From: Callipepla californica brunnescens
Lineage: Eukaryota > Chordata > Aves > Galliformes > Odontophoridae
Length of the DNA: 64,000 nucleotides
Direction of reading: 5' to 3'
Assembly (NCBI GenBank): GCA_023055505.1
Contig: JALIRH010000002.1
Location: 4,148,001-4,212,000, forward strand
Shown: piece after piece, positions 1-12,165 of the stretch
Numbering within the stretch: position 1 is the stretch's first letter
Layout: the number at the start of each line of letters is the position of its first letter
Translations under genes and position numbers: made by a program
Notes under the pieces: model-generated
Database searches by the model: none
Seen by the model: the letters and a program-made list of their open reading frames with translations, nothing else
What the model was told of the DNA's origin: nothing

Positions 1-1290
1 ATCCAGTCCAACTCCCCCACAATGAACGGGGACATCCACAGCTAGATGAGGTAGACCACAGCCTGTCTATCCTTGCCTTGAAAGTCTTCAGGGATGGGGC
101 ATCCACCACATCTCTGGGCAACCTATTCCAGTGCCTCACCACTTTCACTACAAAATACTTTTTCCTCAAATGTAGCCTAAATCTATCCTCTTTAAGCTTG
201 AAACCATTTCCCCTTGTCACAACAGAACCTGCTAAAAGAGTCTATCCCCTTCTTTCTTGTAGCTCTTCCTTAGATACTGAAAGGACATTATCAGATCACC
301 TTAGAGCCCTCTCATCTCCAGACTGAACAGTCTCATCTCTTTCAATCTGTCCTCCTAGGAGAGGTGCTCCATCTCTTGGATCATTTTTGTGTCCCTCCTC
401 TGGACATGCTCCACTAGGTCCGTGTTTCTCTTGTACTGAAGACTCCATATCTAGATGCATTATTCCAGGTGAGGCATCACCAGCACACAGTACAGGAGCA
501 GGATCACCTCCCTCTACCAGTTGGTCATTCTTCTTTTGATGCAGCTTAGCATATGTTTGGCCTTCTGGACTGTGAGGGCATACTGTTGGCTCATGTCAAG
601 CTTCCCATTCAGCAGTACCCCCAGGTCTTTTTTCTCAGGGTTGTGCTCAGTCCTTTCATCCCCCAGCTTGTATTGGTAGTGGATGTTGCCTCAGCCAAGA
701 TGCAAGTCCCTGCTCAAGCCTGTCTAGGTACCTCTGGATGGCATCCCATTTTTTAGGTGTATCAACCACACCCTACATCTTGGTGTCATCAGCAAACTTG
801 CTGAGGGTGCACTCAACCCCACCACCAATGTCAGTGACAAAGATACTAAAGAGTATTGGTCCCAGCACCAAACCCTGGGGGACACCACTCATTACTGATC
901 TCCATCCAGACACTGAGCCATTGACCACCACTCTCTGGACTCAATCCTGCAGCCAGCTCTTTGTCCATTGAACAGTCGACCCATCAAAATCAAATCATTC
1001 TAATTTGGAGAGAAGGATGTTGTGGGGTGCCCTGTGAAAGCCTTTAATGAAGTCCAGATAGATGACATCAGTAGCTTTTCCCTTCTCCATTGATGCCATG
1101 ACACCATCATAAAAGGCCACTAGGCTGGTCAAGCTGTTTTGCTCTTGGTGAACTCATGCTGTTTCTCATTTATTACCTCCCCATCTTACTCGTGCCTTAG
1201 CATAGCTTCCAAAAGGATCTGCTCCATGTGCTTTCCTGACACAGAGTTGAGACTAACAGGTTGATAGTTCCTGATCCTTTATGTCTTTGT
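1..1290 (-). mobile_element. CR1 LINE, long antisense copy with reverse transcriptase remnant
   Basis: Read on the minus strand this is a long CR1 non-LTR retrotransposon whose 3' end lies at or beyond the window start. The + strand shows the familiar antisense CR1 text (GTCCAACTCCC, GGGGCATCCACCAC, TCTGGGCAACC, CCAGTGCCTCACCAC). Around 740-910 the minus strand still reads as the C-terminal reverse transcriptase region, with [10 protein letters not shown] followed by the catalytic FADD in FADDTK. CR1 elements copy their RNA by target-primed reverse transcription. This copy lacks the 5' part and is interrupted by stops, so it is a fossil. It is the longest CR1 copy in the window. Confidence 0.9.
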
Positions 1291-1321
1291 TATAACTTTC
1301 CTTAGCCTTTAGTTAAAATAC

Positions 1322-1480
1322 CTGAAATGTCACAGAGTTGGGACTTCTAGAGTTCATTGAGTCCAACCCCCTGCTGAAGCAGGTTCCCTACAATAGGTCA
1401 CACAGATAGGAGTCCAGAAGAGTCTTGAACATCTTCAGAAAAGGAGACTTCAAAACCTCTCAGAATTATGAAAGCATTCT
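1322..1480 (-). mobile_element. CR1 LINE fragment, antisense
   Basis: The + strand carries a diverged antisense CR1 3' region: GAGTCCAACCCCCTGCTGAAGC, then a CAGGTTCCCTACA block and a TCCAGAAGAGTCTTGAA block. It lies directly beside the long copy, but its 3' end starts afresh at about 1322, so it looks like a separate insertion of another CR1 subfamily. Confidence 0.75.
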
Positions 1481-1780
1481 TTCAAATATCAGTGAATGCC
1501 CATGCTCCTAAGTTTTCAATCAGCTGAACGAATGAGGATAAACACAGGAGGGGATAATTCATCAAAGGTCATAGTGCTGTCAGAACTAGTGACAATATCC
1601 ATGTCTCCTCTCCTGTCCCCTCATACTCCAGAACAACATATGAGCATCATGCAGATAGACAGGGAATCTGTACTTAACTTTTCCCCTCTGTCTGTAATAC
1701 TAGTCTACTTGTCTGCTTTACTGGATCTATGCACAGTTTCCCCACCTTCTTTTAGAAACACGTTATTTTTCATTAAATTA

Positions 1781-2005
1781 GAGTGGAATGGAATAGGAAT
1801 AGTTCAGTTAGGAGGGACCCACAAAGAGCATCAAGTCCAACCTTAGGGTTAAACAAAAGTTATACTATACTACTAATGGCAATATCCAAATGTCTATTGA
1901 ACATTGAAAAAGATGGGGCATCAAACACTTATCTAGGAAGCCTGTTCGAGTGTTTCACCACCCTCCCTAATATCCAGTCTGAACCTCAATTTCCACAAAC
2001 ATTGA
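1781..2005 (-). mobile_element. CR1 LINE fragment, antisense, diverged
   Basis: The antisense CR1 3' end begins near GAATGGAATAGG, followed by GTTAGGAGGGACC, CAAGTCCAACC, GATGGGGCATCAAACAC and CCTAATATCCAGTCTGAACC. It is strongly diverged and 5'-truncated. The open frames across it are remnants, not a gene. Confidence 0.75.
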
Positions 2006-3290
2006 GTTCAAAGAAAATGATGTATTTTTTCAAACGTCAGCAAGCACCTGTGTCCTGCTGTCCTAGAAAGGGTTATTGCAGCAGCACTCCAGCAGATGGC
2101 TGGCTTCTGTCATGAATAAAACTTGCCCGAGGAAAACATGTGCAGCAGCATGTTTGCAGGAAGAGTTATTTCCTTTGGCTGTTGATTAATACAGCAGCTC
2201 TTTTTCCACTTTGGACTTGGTAATGATGCTAAAAATAAAAACAGCTCTGTGCAGTTCAAGGAAGACAAATATGACATAGCAAGGTAAAATGCTGACATAA
2301 AGAGAGTAACATTTCCCCCCCCCAAAAAAAATCACTGAACTCAATTTCTGGTTTAACTCTCATTTAAAAAACAAAGTGGTAACATTAAAGTATTTAATGC
2401 TTTTATTATGGATAGATTCTCTTTGGGTCATGTTAAATTGCCAATCCCCTTCCCTAATACCAAAGGGAAAAGGCTGCATGCATTTAAGCATATAGACCTG
2501 ATTTGTCTTGGTGGGAGTATGAAAGATGAAATAAACCAAGCCAGGTGAGAGAATCATGTGGTGCTTGAGCCTTCAAAACTGTCAATCAGAGCACGCCCAG
2601 GAGGAAGGAAGGAAACATTCAAAACTGGAAACTGTAGGACTCACGTTGTTTCATACAGAAACGTGGTCTAAAATTTTCCTGGTTTTAGTCTTATCACACG
2701 CAAGAGTATTTAAATCCCAGTTCTTCCAGCTTTCCAATGGCAGAAAAACAGTATGTAGTCAAAGTGTCATAAACAATATAAACAGAAGTTTATCCAGGCC
2801 TGATGCACTGGTATTGTCACTGCCATCTGTGCAATAGCTAAGTTGACAGAAATAATGAGTTTTGCCACTGTATTCACTAGAGGGATGAAATCATTGCCAG
2901 GGAGTCACAACTGCAGGGTGAATACTGTGACACAGCGAATCACAGGAAAAAAAGTCTAAAGGGACATTCATGGCCTGTCACCTCATCTATATTCCTGGTA
3001 CACACAAAACCATCCTAAATGTGTTCCTTTTGTTTGTTTTTTTTTTTGTTTTTTTTTTAACCTCAGCTGAACAAACAAAGAAAAATTCACTCCAAACATT
3101 CCAAGAATAGAGATTCCATACCTACTCCATTATTTCTATAGTTTGTGAATGTCTTTTCTCTGGCAATTGATCTCCCTAAATGCAACTGAAGTCTATTGTT
3201 TGTTGACCTAACCTAGATACGCAGAAAAATCTACTACCTTTCTCATTCCAGCAATCTTCTTGGTATTTCAAGTTTCTGTCATGTTCACCT
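2006..3290. other. Intergenic stretch, no gene seen
   Basis: No domain-bearing frame or recognised repeat family is seen here. A T-rich simple tract lies at about 3028-3058. Small open frames at 2110-2325 and 2360-2557 (minus) and 2556-2837 (plus) show no recognisable protein. Confidence 0.6.
3028..3058. repeat. T-rich simple repeat
   Basis: About 30 bases consist almost only of T, with three G interruptions. It is not attached to a recognisable SINE or LINE body. Confidence 0.8.
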
Positions 3291-3495
3291 TCAATTTCCT
3301 CTTTATTAGGCTAACAATCCACCCCTTTCAAACTGTTTTTCTTAGGTAACGTTTTCTTGAATTCTGAGCATTCATAAAACTCTCCGAATACTGTCCAGTT
3401 CGGTCACTTCATTCTTGTAATGTGGGGCCTGAAATAGAGTTGCAAATAACTAGTATTTCAGAGCACTGGATGAGAATTTTTAGGTCTGCAAATAA
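3291..3495 (-). mobile_element. Ancient CR1-like relic, antisense
   Basis: The + strand keeps the order of antisense CR1 landmarks in degraded form: TTAGGCTAACAATCC, a TTCTTAGGTAACGTTTTCTTGA block, then TTCTTGTAATGTGGGGCC. Identity is low, so the boundaries are approximate. Confidence 0.5.
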
Positions 3496-6455
3496 AAGCA
3501 CCTGTTCTGCCATATGGCTGTTGTCACTTCTGCATGTGTCTTTCTTTTTTTGTTAGTGTAATGTCCGCTCCAGGTGAAGAGGTGAAGGGATTAAACATAT
3601 TTGCTTGTATTCTAAATAAATGTACTGGAATTTATACTTGGAATGCGAACCAGACCATAAAAGTACTGCATTTCAAAGGTCCTCTTTCATATCCCATCTG
3701 TGCCACAGGAACAAACAGTCATAGGTCATCCAGGACAGGATTTTCTGTCTGACAGTTGTCCTCATTGATATTTAAAGAAGGTATGGTAGCATTAACCTCA
3801 CAGGAGATCACTGTGGGATACTGTGGCTGTGTGAAAGTGTTTCATTCCACTGAGAGAAAGACTGGCTAGTTTGATAGCTTGTATCTTCTTTTACTCCTGA
3901 AGCTTGTCCAAGTTCTCAGACTGATTAATTCTTGGGTATATCAACCTATCACATCATACTAAATGAATCTATTAATCTTGATGAGGAAATAATGGATTAG
4001 TAGTTACAGGGAAAGTGATGTAATGGTACTTCCTGACTACTCCTGGCTTTTGGTAAGGCCCAGTGTTATTCTCAGAAACAGACAATGAGCAAAAGATGAC
4101 ATGTTAATTATGTTGGAAAATCCACTCCTAAATGTCCTCAGTCAGATTGAGTGGAGATGCTGATTAGGCCAGAGCCCGTAGCAAACCCACAACTAATGAG
4201 TTATCTTCATTAAAGTCTTGCATGATGGAAGAGAAACACCAGTAAATGCACAGTTAACACCATGATAATGGAAAAATAGCTGAGATTAAATTATTTCTCA
4301 TTATTCATGTTTGTTTATGAATAGAAGGATATGTGCAGTTACTGACATCACACTTCAATACATGGACTAATTAGAAAGGTATGAGCAAAAAAAAAAAAAG
4401 TGACAAGGCTAGCAAGAACCTTCTGAGAACATGAAAGAATAAGAATTGCTAAGATTTGAAAAGAGAGTACTTGAGGGAGAATCCAACAGCACCACTCAAC
4501 TATCTAATCAGATAATTTCTTTGTTTCAAAGAAATAAAGGTTAATCTTTTTTTTTTTTTTTCCAGTCTATTTTGAAGACATATGAAGTATCTTAGTTCAT
4601 AGCAAAGGAAACTTAGGAAAAACTTTTCGCTTTAATAACAGTCAGGTATTAGGAACATAATTCTCATTGCTGAAGCTTTCCAAGTCATGTTCAACATGTG
4701 CAATCTGGGATGGTCTTAGTTATCACATTCATTTGGCAGCAAACCCAGAGATACTTCTATCTAGTTCAGTCTTTCTTCCTGAAGAATACAGGATGGACTT
4801 TTTAAGGAATAAATGACACGTGTGAAGATCAAAGCCATTTCTTGAGCAATACTGCCTCATCAAATAACTTCCAAAATGGAGTCAACTGAGACTGGATGAC
4901 TCTGACCGACTCTGGATGGAGACATCTGAAGATAGATGACTGTCATGTGGAACAGACTTGACACATGTCATTCTAGAGGTACTGTGATTTTCTATATAGT
5001 AAACTCTTCAAAATTAATTGCTTTACGGATTTAAATGTTCACATCTTTCCTGGTCTAGAACTGTTTTTCCCACCTTATCTATGCCAAGAAAGCTGTTTAC
5101 AGAAGTCATTATGAATCAGTGTTTACTATCTTGACACTCAAACATATTGTTTGAAGCTATTTGTTTACCTCAAAACATGGTCTAATAAAATAACTTAATC
5201 TTGCAAGTGACTTAAAACTGTAACCTCTCCCGTAGCTAAGCAAAAATTCTTTGTTCTTTGAATTGTATGTATACTAATTTTCAATTATGTGGGGAAAAAA
5301 ATGGTGGCTGATAAAACTGACTAAAATGTTACAAACAGAGAACATATGGGAAGTTCAAAACCTTTAGGACTCATTGGTCTGACAATATTAGTATTTTTTC
5401 AACATTGAGTTGAACTGTACACGTAACTGTAGATGACACTCATGATGCTCAGTGATACACCATTAGAGTCAGTAAATGACACCGCAGACTCATTGTAAGA
5501 TTGTATTAGAGGGGATATAACTGTGGTGCTTTGCTCACCATTGATATTTTGCTTAGGTTGTGACAAAAGTGAAGTAATGTACACTTAGCACAAACTGTGA
5601 TACCTAAGAATTTCTGTTCAGGAGAAGAGCATGTAGTATTGGTAGAAGCCGGGAAAATGTTTTCTCAGACTTCCTTTGAGACTTTGACTTAGATCCTACA
5701 GTGGGACACATCTGAAAGTTTTGTACTCCTCATTAAAATAAGTGAGCCAGTTTTTGGTTTCACTGTAATACTTCTTAACTTCACAAGAGGGAAAGCCATA
5801 AAAAGCCCATGAAGAGTCTGTTGTGAAGGGGCTTTTCATTAGATTCACACAGACCACATCACAGCACTAGGAACACATCAAGCTGAAAAGACCAGGCAGA
5901 GATTAATGTCCCATCTGATGCAGTAAGAGTAATTCCTTAACTGCTTTGGCATTTGGAAGGTCAAAGTGGTGTCAAAGGTCATGTACGTATTTCTGTATTT
6001 CTTAGCTATGCTCAGTGATCAAGACTGATTGTTGTATATGATACAAATGACATTTGTTGCTACCAGGAAAGAGTCCAGCCCTGTCCAAGCCAGAAACTGA
6101 GAAAAGAGCTTTCCTTCATGCATTTCCTAGCAGGGTGTATTCTCTCATGGAACCCATACACGAAGATCAGACATTTTTTATGTCCACAGAGAAGTCTAAA
6201 ACGAAGATCAGATTGATTCTCAAAATTGAGTTCACAAACCAGCTTTTAGCAAAACACCTGCAAATCAAATCTTTCATGTTTAAATTTTAGGGAATTTTAG
6301 AAGAAAAAATTTTTAATGAAAATAGTTTTTAGTAAATCTCTTTATCTTAAATTTCAGCTAAGATTTTTCTTTCCTGGATTTATTATTTCTACACCTTTAT
6401 TTCTTAAGAGATTACATCACTCCCTTGCCTATGGGAAAAACGTGAATGGCTAATC
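3496..6455. other. Intergenic stretch, no gene seen
   Basis: AT-rich unique sequence with homopolymer runs at about 4389-4400 (A) and 4548-4561 (T). I see no coding exon and no recognised mobile element. Two AGGTCA half-sites near 5958-5980 are the only motif noted. Open frames at 3534-3752, 5399-5584 and 6054-6290 are short and match no domain I know. Confidence 0.55.
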
Positions 6456-6762
6456 CAGAAAACCACTGCTGTTGTCTTTTCCTGTTGTCTATTTATCATC
6501 CTCCAGGATTTACTGGATTTGTCTCACAGAATGCTTTGTTTCCCCATGATATCAACTGCCTTCTCTTCATCATTTAAGTGATTGATCATATCATAAAAGG
6601 AAATTAAGTTAGTTAAACAGAACTTGCCCCTCATGAACTCATGTTGGCTGTGACCACAGACTGAAATGTCTTTCAGGTGCTTTTCAGTAACTCCCAGAAT
6701 AATCTACTCTGTAATTTTACCAGGCACTGAAGTGAGACTGACAGGACTGTAATTGGTTGGAA
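6456..6762 (-). mobile_element. CR1 internal fragment, antisense, reverse transcriptase region
   Basis: On the minus strand 6762 to about 6500 reads like the early reverse transcriptase segment of CR1 ORF2: a NYSPVSLTSVPGKI-like stretch, then HEFMRGKF and YDMINHLNDEE-like residues with stops. It is an internal piece without the CR1 3' end, so it is either an old 3'-trimmed copy or part of a broken one. Confidence 0.75.
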
Positions 6763-7115
6763 TGATTGGTTAGGAAAGCAAAATCTTACAAGAGACATGA
6801 TGTGCACAACTGTCAATTAAGTGTAGGTCTACGTTTGCACTCAGGCTAACCTTACCTACATTTTACATTGGGTATTGTGACTTGTAGTTTGAAAGTACAT
6901 TCATCAGCCTGAGTCCCAGAGATGACATTTGCATCTTCAGGCTGTTCAGCATAGTCAGTGTCTGTTGTTAACTTGCATAGTGCTGACTGAACTGAGATGT
7001 ACGTGAAGATGCTTAGGACAAGTCCTCCAGTAAACATTTCAAGACACCTACCAATCAGTTCCTGTGAGATTTCATGGTCACCATAGCAAAGAACTGTCCA
7101 AATGAGGCAAGAAAG
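6763..7115. other. Short intergenic stretch, nothing recognised
   Basis: Sequence between two CR1 copies. A 61-codon open frame on the minus strand (6852-7037) has no recognisable domain. Confidence 0.5.
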
Positions 7116-7545
7116 CTGGCGAAAATCTGGAGCACAAGTCTTGAGGGGAGTGGCTGAACAAGTTGGAATTGTTCAATGTGGAGAAGGGGAGGATCAGGGA
7201 TGACCTTGTTGCACTCTACAGCTATCTGAAAGGAGGTTGTGTCAAGGTGGGGGTTGGCCTCTTATTCCAGGTAACTAGTGGTAGCATGAGTTGTAATGGC
7301 CTAGTTGCACTAGGGGAGGTTCAGGTTGGACATTAAGAAAAATTTCTTCTCAGGAAGAGTAGTAAGACATTGGAACAGGCTGTCCAGGGAAGCCATCATC
7401 CTGGAGGTGTTCAAGAAAATGGTAGATGTGGCACTAAAGGACGTGGTTTAGTGGGCATGGTGGGAATGGAGTGATAGTTGGACTAGATGATCTCAGTGGC
7501 CTCTTCCAACCATAATAATTCTGTGGTTATTCTATGAAAGAATGA
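7116..7545 (+). mobile_element. CR1 LINE 3' fragment, sense
   Basis: A sense CR1 3' end of about 430 bases: GAGGGGAGTGGCTG, CTACAGCTATCTGAAAGGAGG, GGTTCAGGTTGGACATTAAG, GGAGGTGTTCAAGAAAATGG, GGACTAGATGATCTCAGTGG, ending in a degraded ATTCTGTGGTTATTCTATGA. It is 5'-truncated as usual for CR1. Confidence 0.92.
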
Positions 7546-10500
7546 AATATTTTGCACACTAAAGCTTGGGCCTTACTGGGCAGAAAGTGGGCAATACATT
7601 CCAAGCTATGAGCAGCCAATGAGAGAGTTAAAGCCAGTAGTGTGTGGAAAGTGCAACTGCCTCAATATGCAAAAACACGCCTTTCCATGTACTCTTCACC
7701 TTGTAATGCACAGAAGTATTTCAGGGTGCATAAGCTGCTCAAATGGAGGTAGTCCTTTTGTGATCACTGAGTAATGTGAAAGAAACAAACTTCATAATTG
7801 CAGTGAGCAGGATAATTTAGAAAATCTGCAGGAAATGTAATGGGAATTCCTCCAACAGAAGAGCTCTTCTAAATATAAATAAAAATAAATACTTGTCAGA
7901 AAATGACTTGGGTAAACTACATACTGTCTCAACTCAGGTTGAAAGATAAGCCTTTAGACTCCATTCCAGTCTCCCTGTTTCTGAGGTAGAAATAGAGTTT
8001 CATATAGTAAAGATCATCACACTAGCCAAAAGAGCATGACCTCATAATTCACTTGCTAAACTTACAGACCCTTGTCTTTTTGCTTTGAACATTATGTCTG
8101 CTTTTTTGAACCTGTATTTCAAGGAAAAGATCTTCAGTGATTCTGGCAGGATGCAAAGGTTTCCCATAAGAGCAGAATTATACCTCAAATTTGACAAATA
8201 AATTCTGTTTTAAATGGGTGTCACTGTCTCAGAAAACAAGTACACTTGGTCAATAAGAGCTGGAAACTGTTGCCTATATTTCAGGCTCCTCTTCCACTGC
8301 AAGTGTCAGTCTTTTATTTTTGTTACAGCTTCCTACAGAGCGCTGCACGGTGCGTGGCTTCACAGTGGACAGAGGTCACCAACGGAGTGTGAGATCTTAT
8401 CCTAGAAAAAGAGCTGAGTAACAAGAAGACAAAGCCCTTAATAATATTAAATCATTCATGTTAGTAAAGACAGGAGCCAAATGCACACAGTGACTGAAAG
8501 ACTTAATGACATTAAAAGACTAGGAAACAAAAGTGAAAAGGACACAAGGGAAACCATTTCTAAATATATACACATAGAGATGAAATTGGAACTAATTATT
8601 AGAAAAAAAAAACATGGGAATTATGAAACGTTTAATAGCTGTCAAAGCAAAAAGCACGTCACAATTATCAGGAGAAGCACAGAGAGCCAAATAATTAGCA
8701 TTAAGTCATCTGATATGTCCTGGTATGATCAAATGTTTAGTACCGAAGTCTGGTTCTTGCTGCTTCTCAAATAAAATCCTTATTCTAATACAGATAAACT
8801 AGAATTTTAAGAAGTACATACAAAACTGTCAAGAATAGTTAAATGTTCAAGAAGCTCATCATATGAAGAGTGAATAAATGAACTACAATTTTTCAGCATT
8901 CAAGAAAAGAAGACTTATGAGGAATATGCTAGAATGGTTTGAATGACATGGAGGTGTTGAACAGGGAATGGTTGCCCCCTGGTCTAATGAAAGTACCAAG
9001 GGTCATACAAAAAAAAGGAGAAACTGGTTTTTGAAAAGTGTGGTCTGAAGCTTTCTGCAGGAAGAGATTGCATGGGTTCAGAAGAGCATTGTGTAACTCA
9101 TGAACAAGAAATCCACTGAAAGAAAAGATGAAGGATACCACTCTCTCATCTAGAAACCAACTAAACTAGAAATTACTGGAATAAGGGAGAATATTCTAGG
9201 AGAGCTTCACTGTCTATTTGCACTGTTTTTATCTATGCTTGTCTCATTAATTCATAGTGGAGATAAGGGGCCAAGTGAAACTTTGGTCCAACTCAGTAGA
9301 GTTCTTATTGTGTTTATGTAATTTGTAAAACGTACGCATTATCACACTGTCTTCAAAACGCAACCAGTAAAATAATCCTTCTGGATTGCCAGCCTACCAA
9401 GTCACAAGACCATGCTGCTCTAGGCAGCCTGATATGCACTTCATGAAATTCAAACTTCTTTAGCATTCCTACAGAGCCCTCACGATTTTTATTCTTCTGA
9501 AATTTTCTATCTGTTCATATTATACATTACATCTGAAAGTCAAACTTCTTGTCCCTTGCATCAACAGAATCTGGATTATTCAGTTGTGTGCTATATTATA
9601 TGCAAAGAATAATCTTCAAAGTTACTTTCCTCTTCCCTTTCACCTCATTTCATCCCATCTTTCTGTTTGGACAAACCTTGTCTTCAGTTTTCTCCTTTCA
9701 AAACATCTGCTCTTTTTTCTTTATGCCTCTCTTCAAACAATTTGTCAGTTTGCAAGTAAATATTATTTTAACATGATCAAAAAGAAATACAATCAACTCT
9801 TCAATCAAAAAAAAAAAAGAAAAAAGAAAAAAAGAAAAAAGAAAAAGGTATCTATGTTCCTATGTCTTTTTTCCACAGCTTAGTTCTGGCTGCATTTGTT
9901 TCTTGTTGTCATTGCTTACACTGATTTTGCTCTGAATGTTGAACTCAGTGGAAAGGAAAATAATCTCCATCTACTAAATATACTTTAAATGAAATATAGT
10001 TGTCTATTTAAATTCATATATTATTTACCTTTAAACCCTTCACCAGCTCTGCACTCTCTAACCTGCCTTTCCAGACTAATTGTAATATTTTAAACCTTGA
10101 AAAAACTTCAAGCAGATATCGTTTAAAATACGTTATCTTGTCTGAGAATATCATCTACATCTCTCAACCTTCTTCCTTAAAAATTTCTTTCAATGTTTGC
10201 ATTGGCTTGAGGCCATAAATAAGCCAGATTCCATCTGGGTCATTATTTTTATCTTCTAAATATAAAAATCTACAGAACTTTGCTTTCTGCAAGTCGTGGA
10301 ATAAGAAATTTGAGTTTATCTTTGGATAACATTAGATTTTTTCCACCCAGTGGGATATAAAAAGCGACTTACAGACCTAAAAGTTACCAAAATATGAAAT
10401 AATTGACATTGGAAAGTTATTTCTGCATTGAGAATTTTGTGCAGAAACGATATGAAAAAAGTGTTTTAGAAATATTTTTGGTCTTTTAAAATGGCTTCAA

Positions 10501-11850
10501 AAGGCATTGGTTGGGTTGAATCTATGGCTGTTAGGGTATACAACATCAGCTTCCAGTCCTTGAGCATACCAAATGACAGACTAATATAGTGCAAAAACAG
10601 GGTGTGTGACTAGCACTTAACTTAGGACGCCCAGCTCCTTTGTATTTTAATAATAGCCTTGTATTTCTTTTGTGTGTGATATGCACAGATTCTTACATAT
10701 TATTTACTGCTTTCATGCTCCTATAAGTTTAGTTACATATTCTCTAATGTGATTCCAGAATTAAGCAACGTTGTTCAGTACATGAACAAGTTCTACTGAT
10801 GTGGAGCTGTTGCAAAATATAGCAACCAGGAGAAGCTGGAGAGGAAACCATTTCAGATCAACCTTCTGTAAAGGCTATTTCAGTATAATAAAGGGCATGG
10901 TGCTGACTAAGATATCAGAATAAATTTATTTTCTTACAGGTATTGTTACAGGTTCATGAGGGACTACAAGGGCATTAAACCACTTTCTTGCTTTATTCAA
11001 ACTATAGATCAGGACCTCCTGCATCTACATCACTATCCTTAACTCTAGTGTGTTAATCATGTCTTTAATTCCTGCTACTGTTATGTTTTACCTTGCTCAA
11101 AGAATGTTTAATTACAATGAAATAGAAACTGGAAAAAAATAGAAAAATTTTGCAAAAATAGGATTACCTAGCAAGGTGGCAGAATGAACCTTCTCACTCA
11201 ATCTACATTACATTCTCAAGAAGAGGATGAAAAAAATTCCTCTCCTCATACTTAAAGATGAACTACAGAAGCACTAATGCTCTAGTGACTGTATTCAACA
11301 TACAGTTCTACTCTGGGTGTATGCTATGCCACTAAGCAGCACTTTTTTAATGAATTAGTACTCTGAAATTCCAGATTCTTTACTTGTTTGATGGCTTCTG
11401 AGACATAAATGGAAGAGGAACAGAGATGTCTCACTGTCTTAACAGAGACAGAGATGCTGTATTTACATTTTACTTTCAGCAACCAAAAAGACAATGTTGC
11501 GTTTGATGTGATCCAGCCTGGCTCCATCAAATCCCAAGAGGCACTGATGTTGGTTTACCATACTAAAAATCTTTGAAAGGTTGTTCACTGAAAAGGAAGA
11601 AAAATTGGTCAGTGCTACTCTATCAGGCAAGATCCATTTTTATTTCACTGATTATTTCAGCAGGTCATCACAGGCATTTTCAGAAGCCCTGATCAACTGT
11701 ATCAGTGTAACTAAATGTGTCCCATTTTAAGTGTGATATCTCCTCATTCCAGAGCTCACCATCACAGAAGATTAAGACCTACTGATGGAGAGGAAATACA
11801 GCATGTAATTTTAGAACTGTATTGTCTCCTGTGGTCAACAATATGATTCA
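7546..11850. other. Intergenic stretch, no gene seen
   Basis: About 4.3 kb of AT-rich sequence without a recognised exon or transposon. It contains an A-rich (AAAAAG)n-like tract at 9806-9847. The open frames here, for example 8481-8774 and 9584-9883, are lysine- or phenylalanine-rich products of base composition. Confidence 0.55.
9806..9847. repeat. A-rich simple repeat with regular G interruptions
   Basis: Runs of five to twelve A separated by single G bases over about 40 bases. Confidence 0.85.
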
Positions 11851-12165
11851 GAGAGTCATAGAATCATTAAGGAAGGAAAAGACCTCAAGATTATCTGGTC
11901 CAACTGTGCACCAACCACCAGTATTTCCCCACTAAACCATGTCATTTAGTAAAACATATAAATGTTTCTCGAACACCTCCAGGGATGGTGACTCAACCAC
12001 CTCCCTAGGCAACCTGTTCAAGTGTCACCCTTTTGGAAAAGAAGTTTTTCCTAATATCCAACCTGAACCTCCCCTGGAGCTACTTGAGACCATTCCCTGT
12101 TGTCCTATTGCTGGTTATGCAGGAGAAGAGGCTGACCTCCACCTCACCACATCCTCCTTTGTGAG
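11851..12165 (-). mobile_element. CR1 LINE 3' fragment, antisense
   Basis: Starts with the inverted CR1 3' end (GAGAGTCATAGAATCATTAAGG), then CTGGTCCAACTGTGCACC, ACACCTCCAGGGATGGTGAC, AACCACCTCCCTAGGCAACC, CCTAATATCCAACCTGAACC and the GAGAAGAGGCTGACC block. About 315 bases, 5'-truncated. Confidence 0.92.

Noticed and set aside
738..971. + strand open frames over the first CR1 copy
   Set aside because: The meaningful reading is on the minus strand (reverse transcriptase with FADDTK). The + strand frames are antisense shadows.
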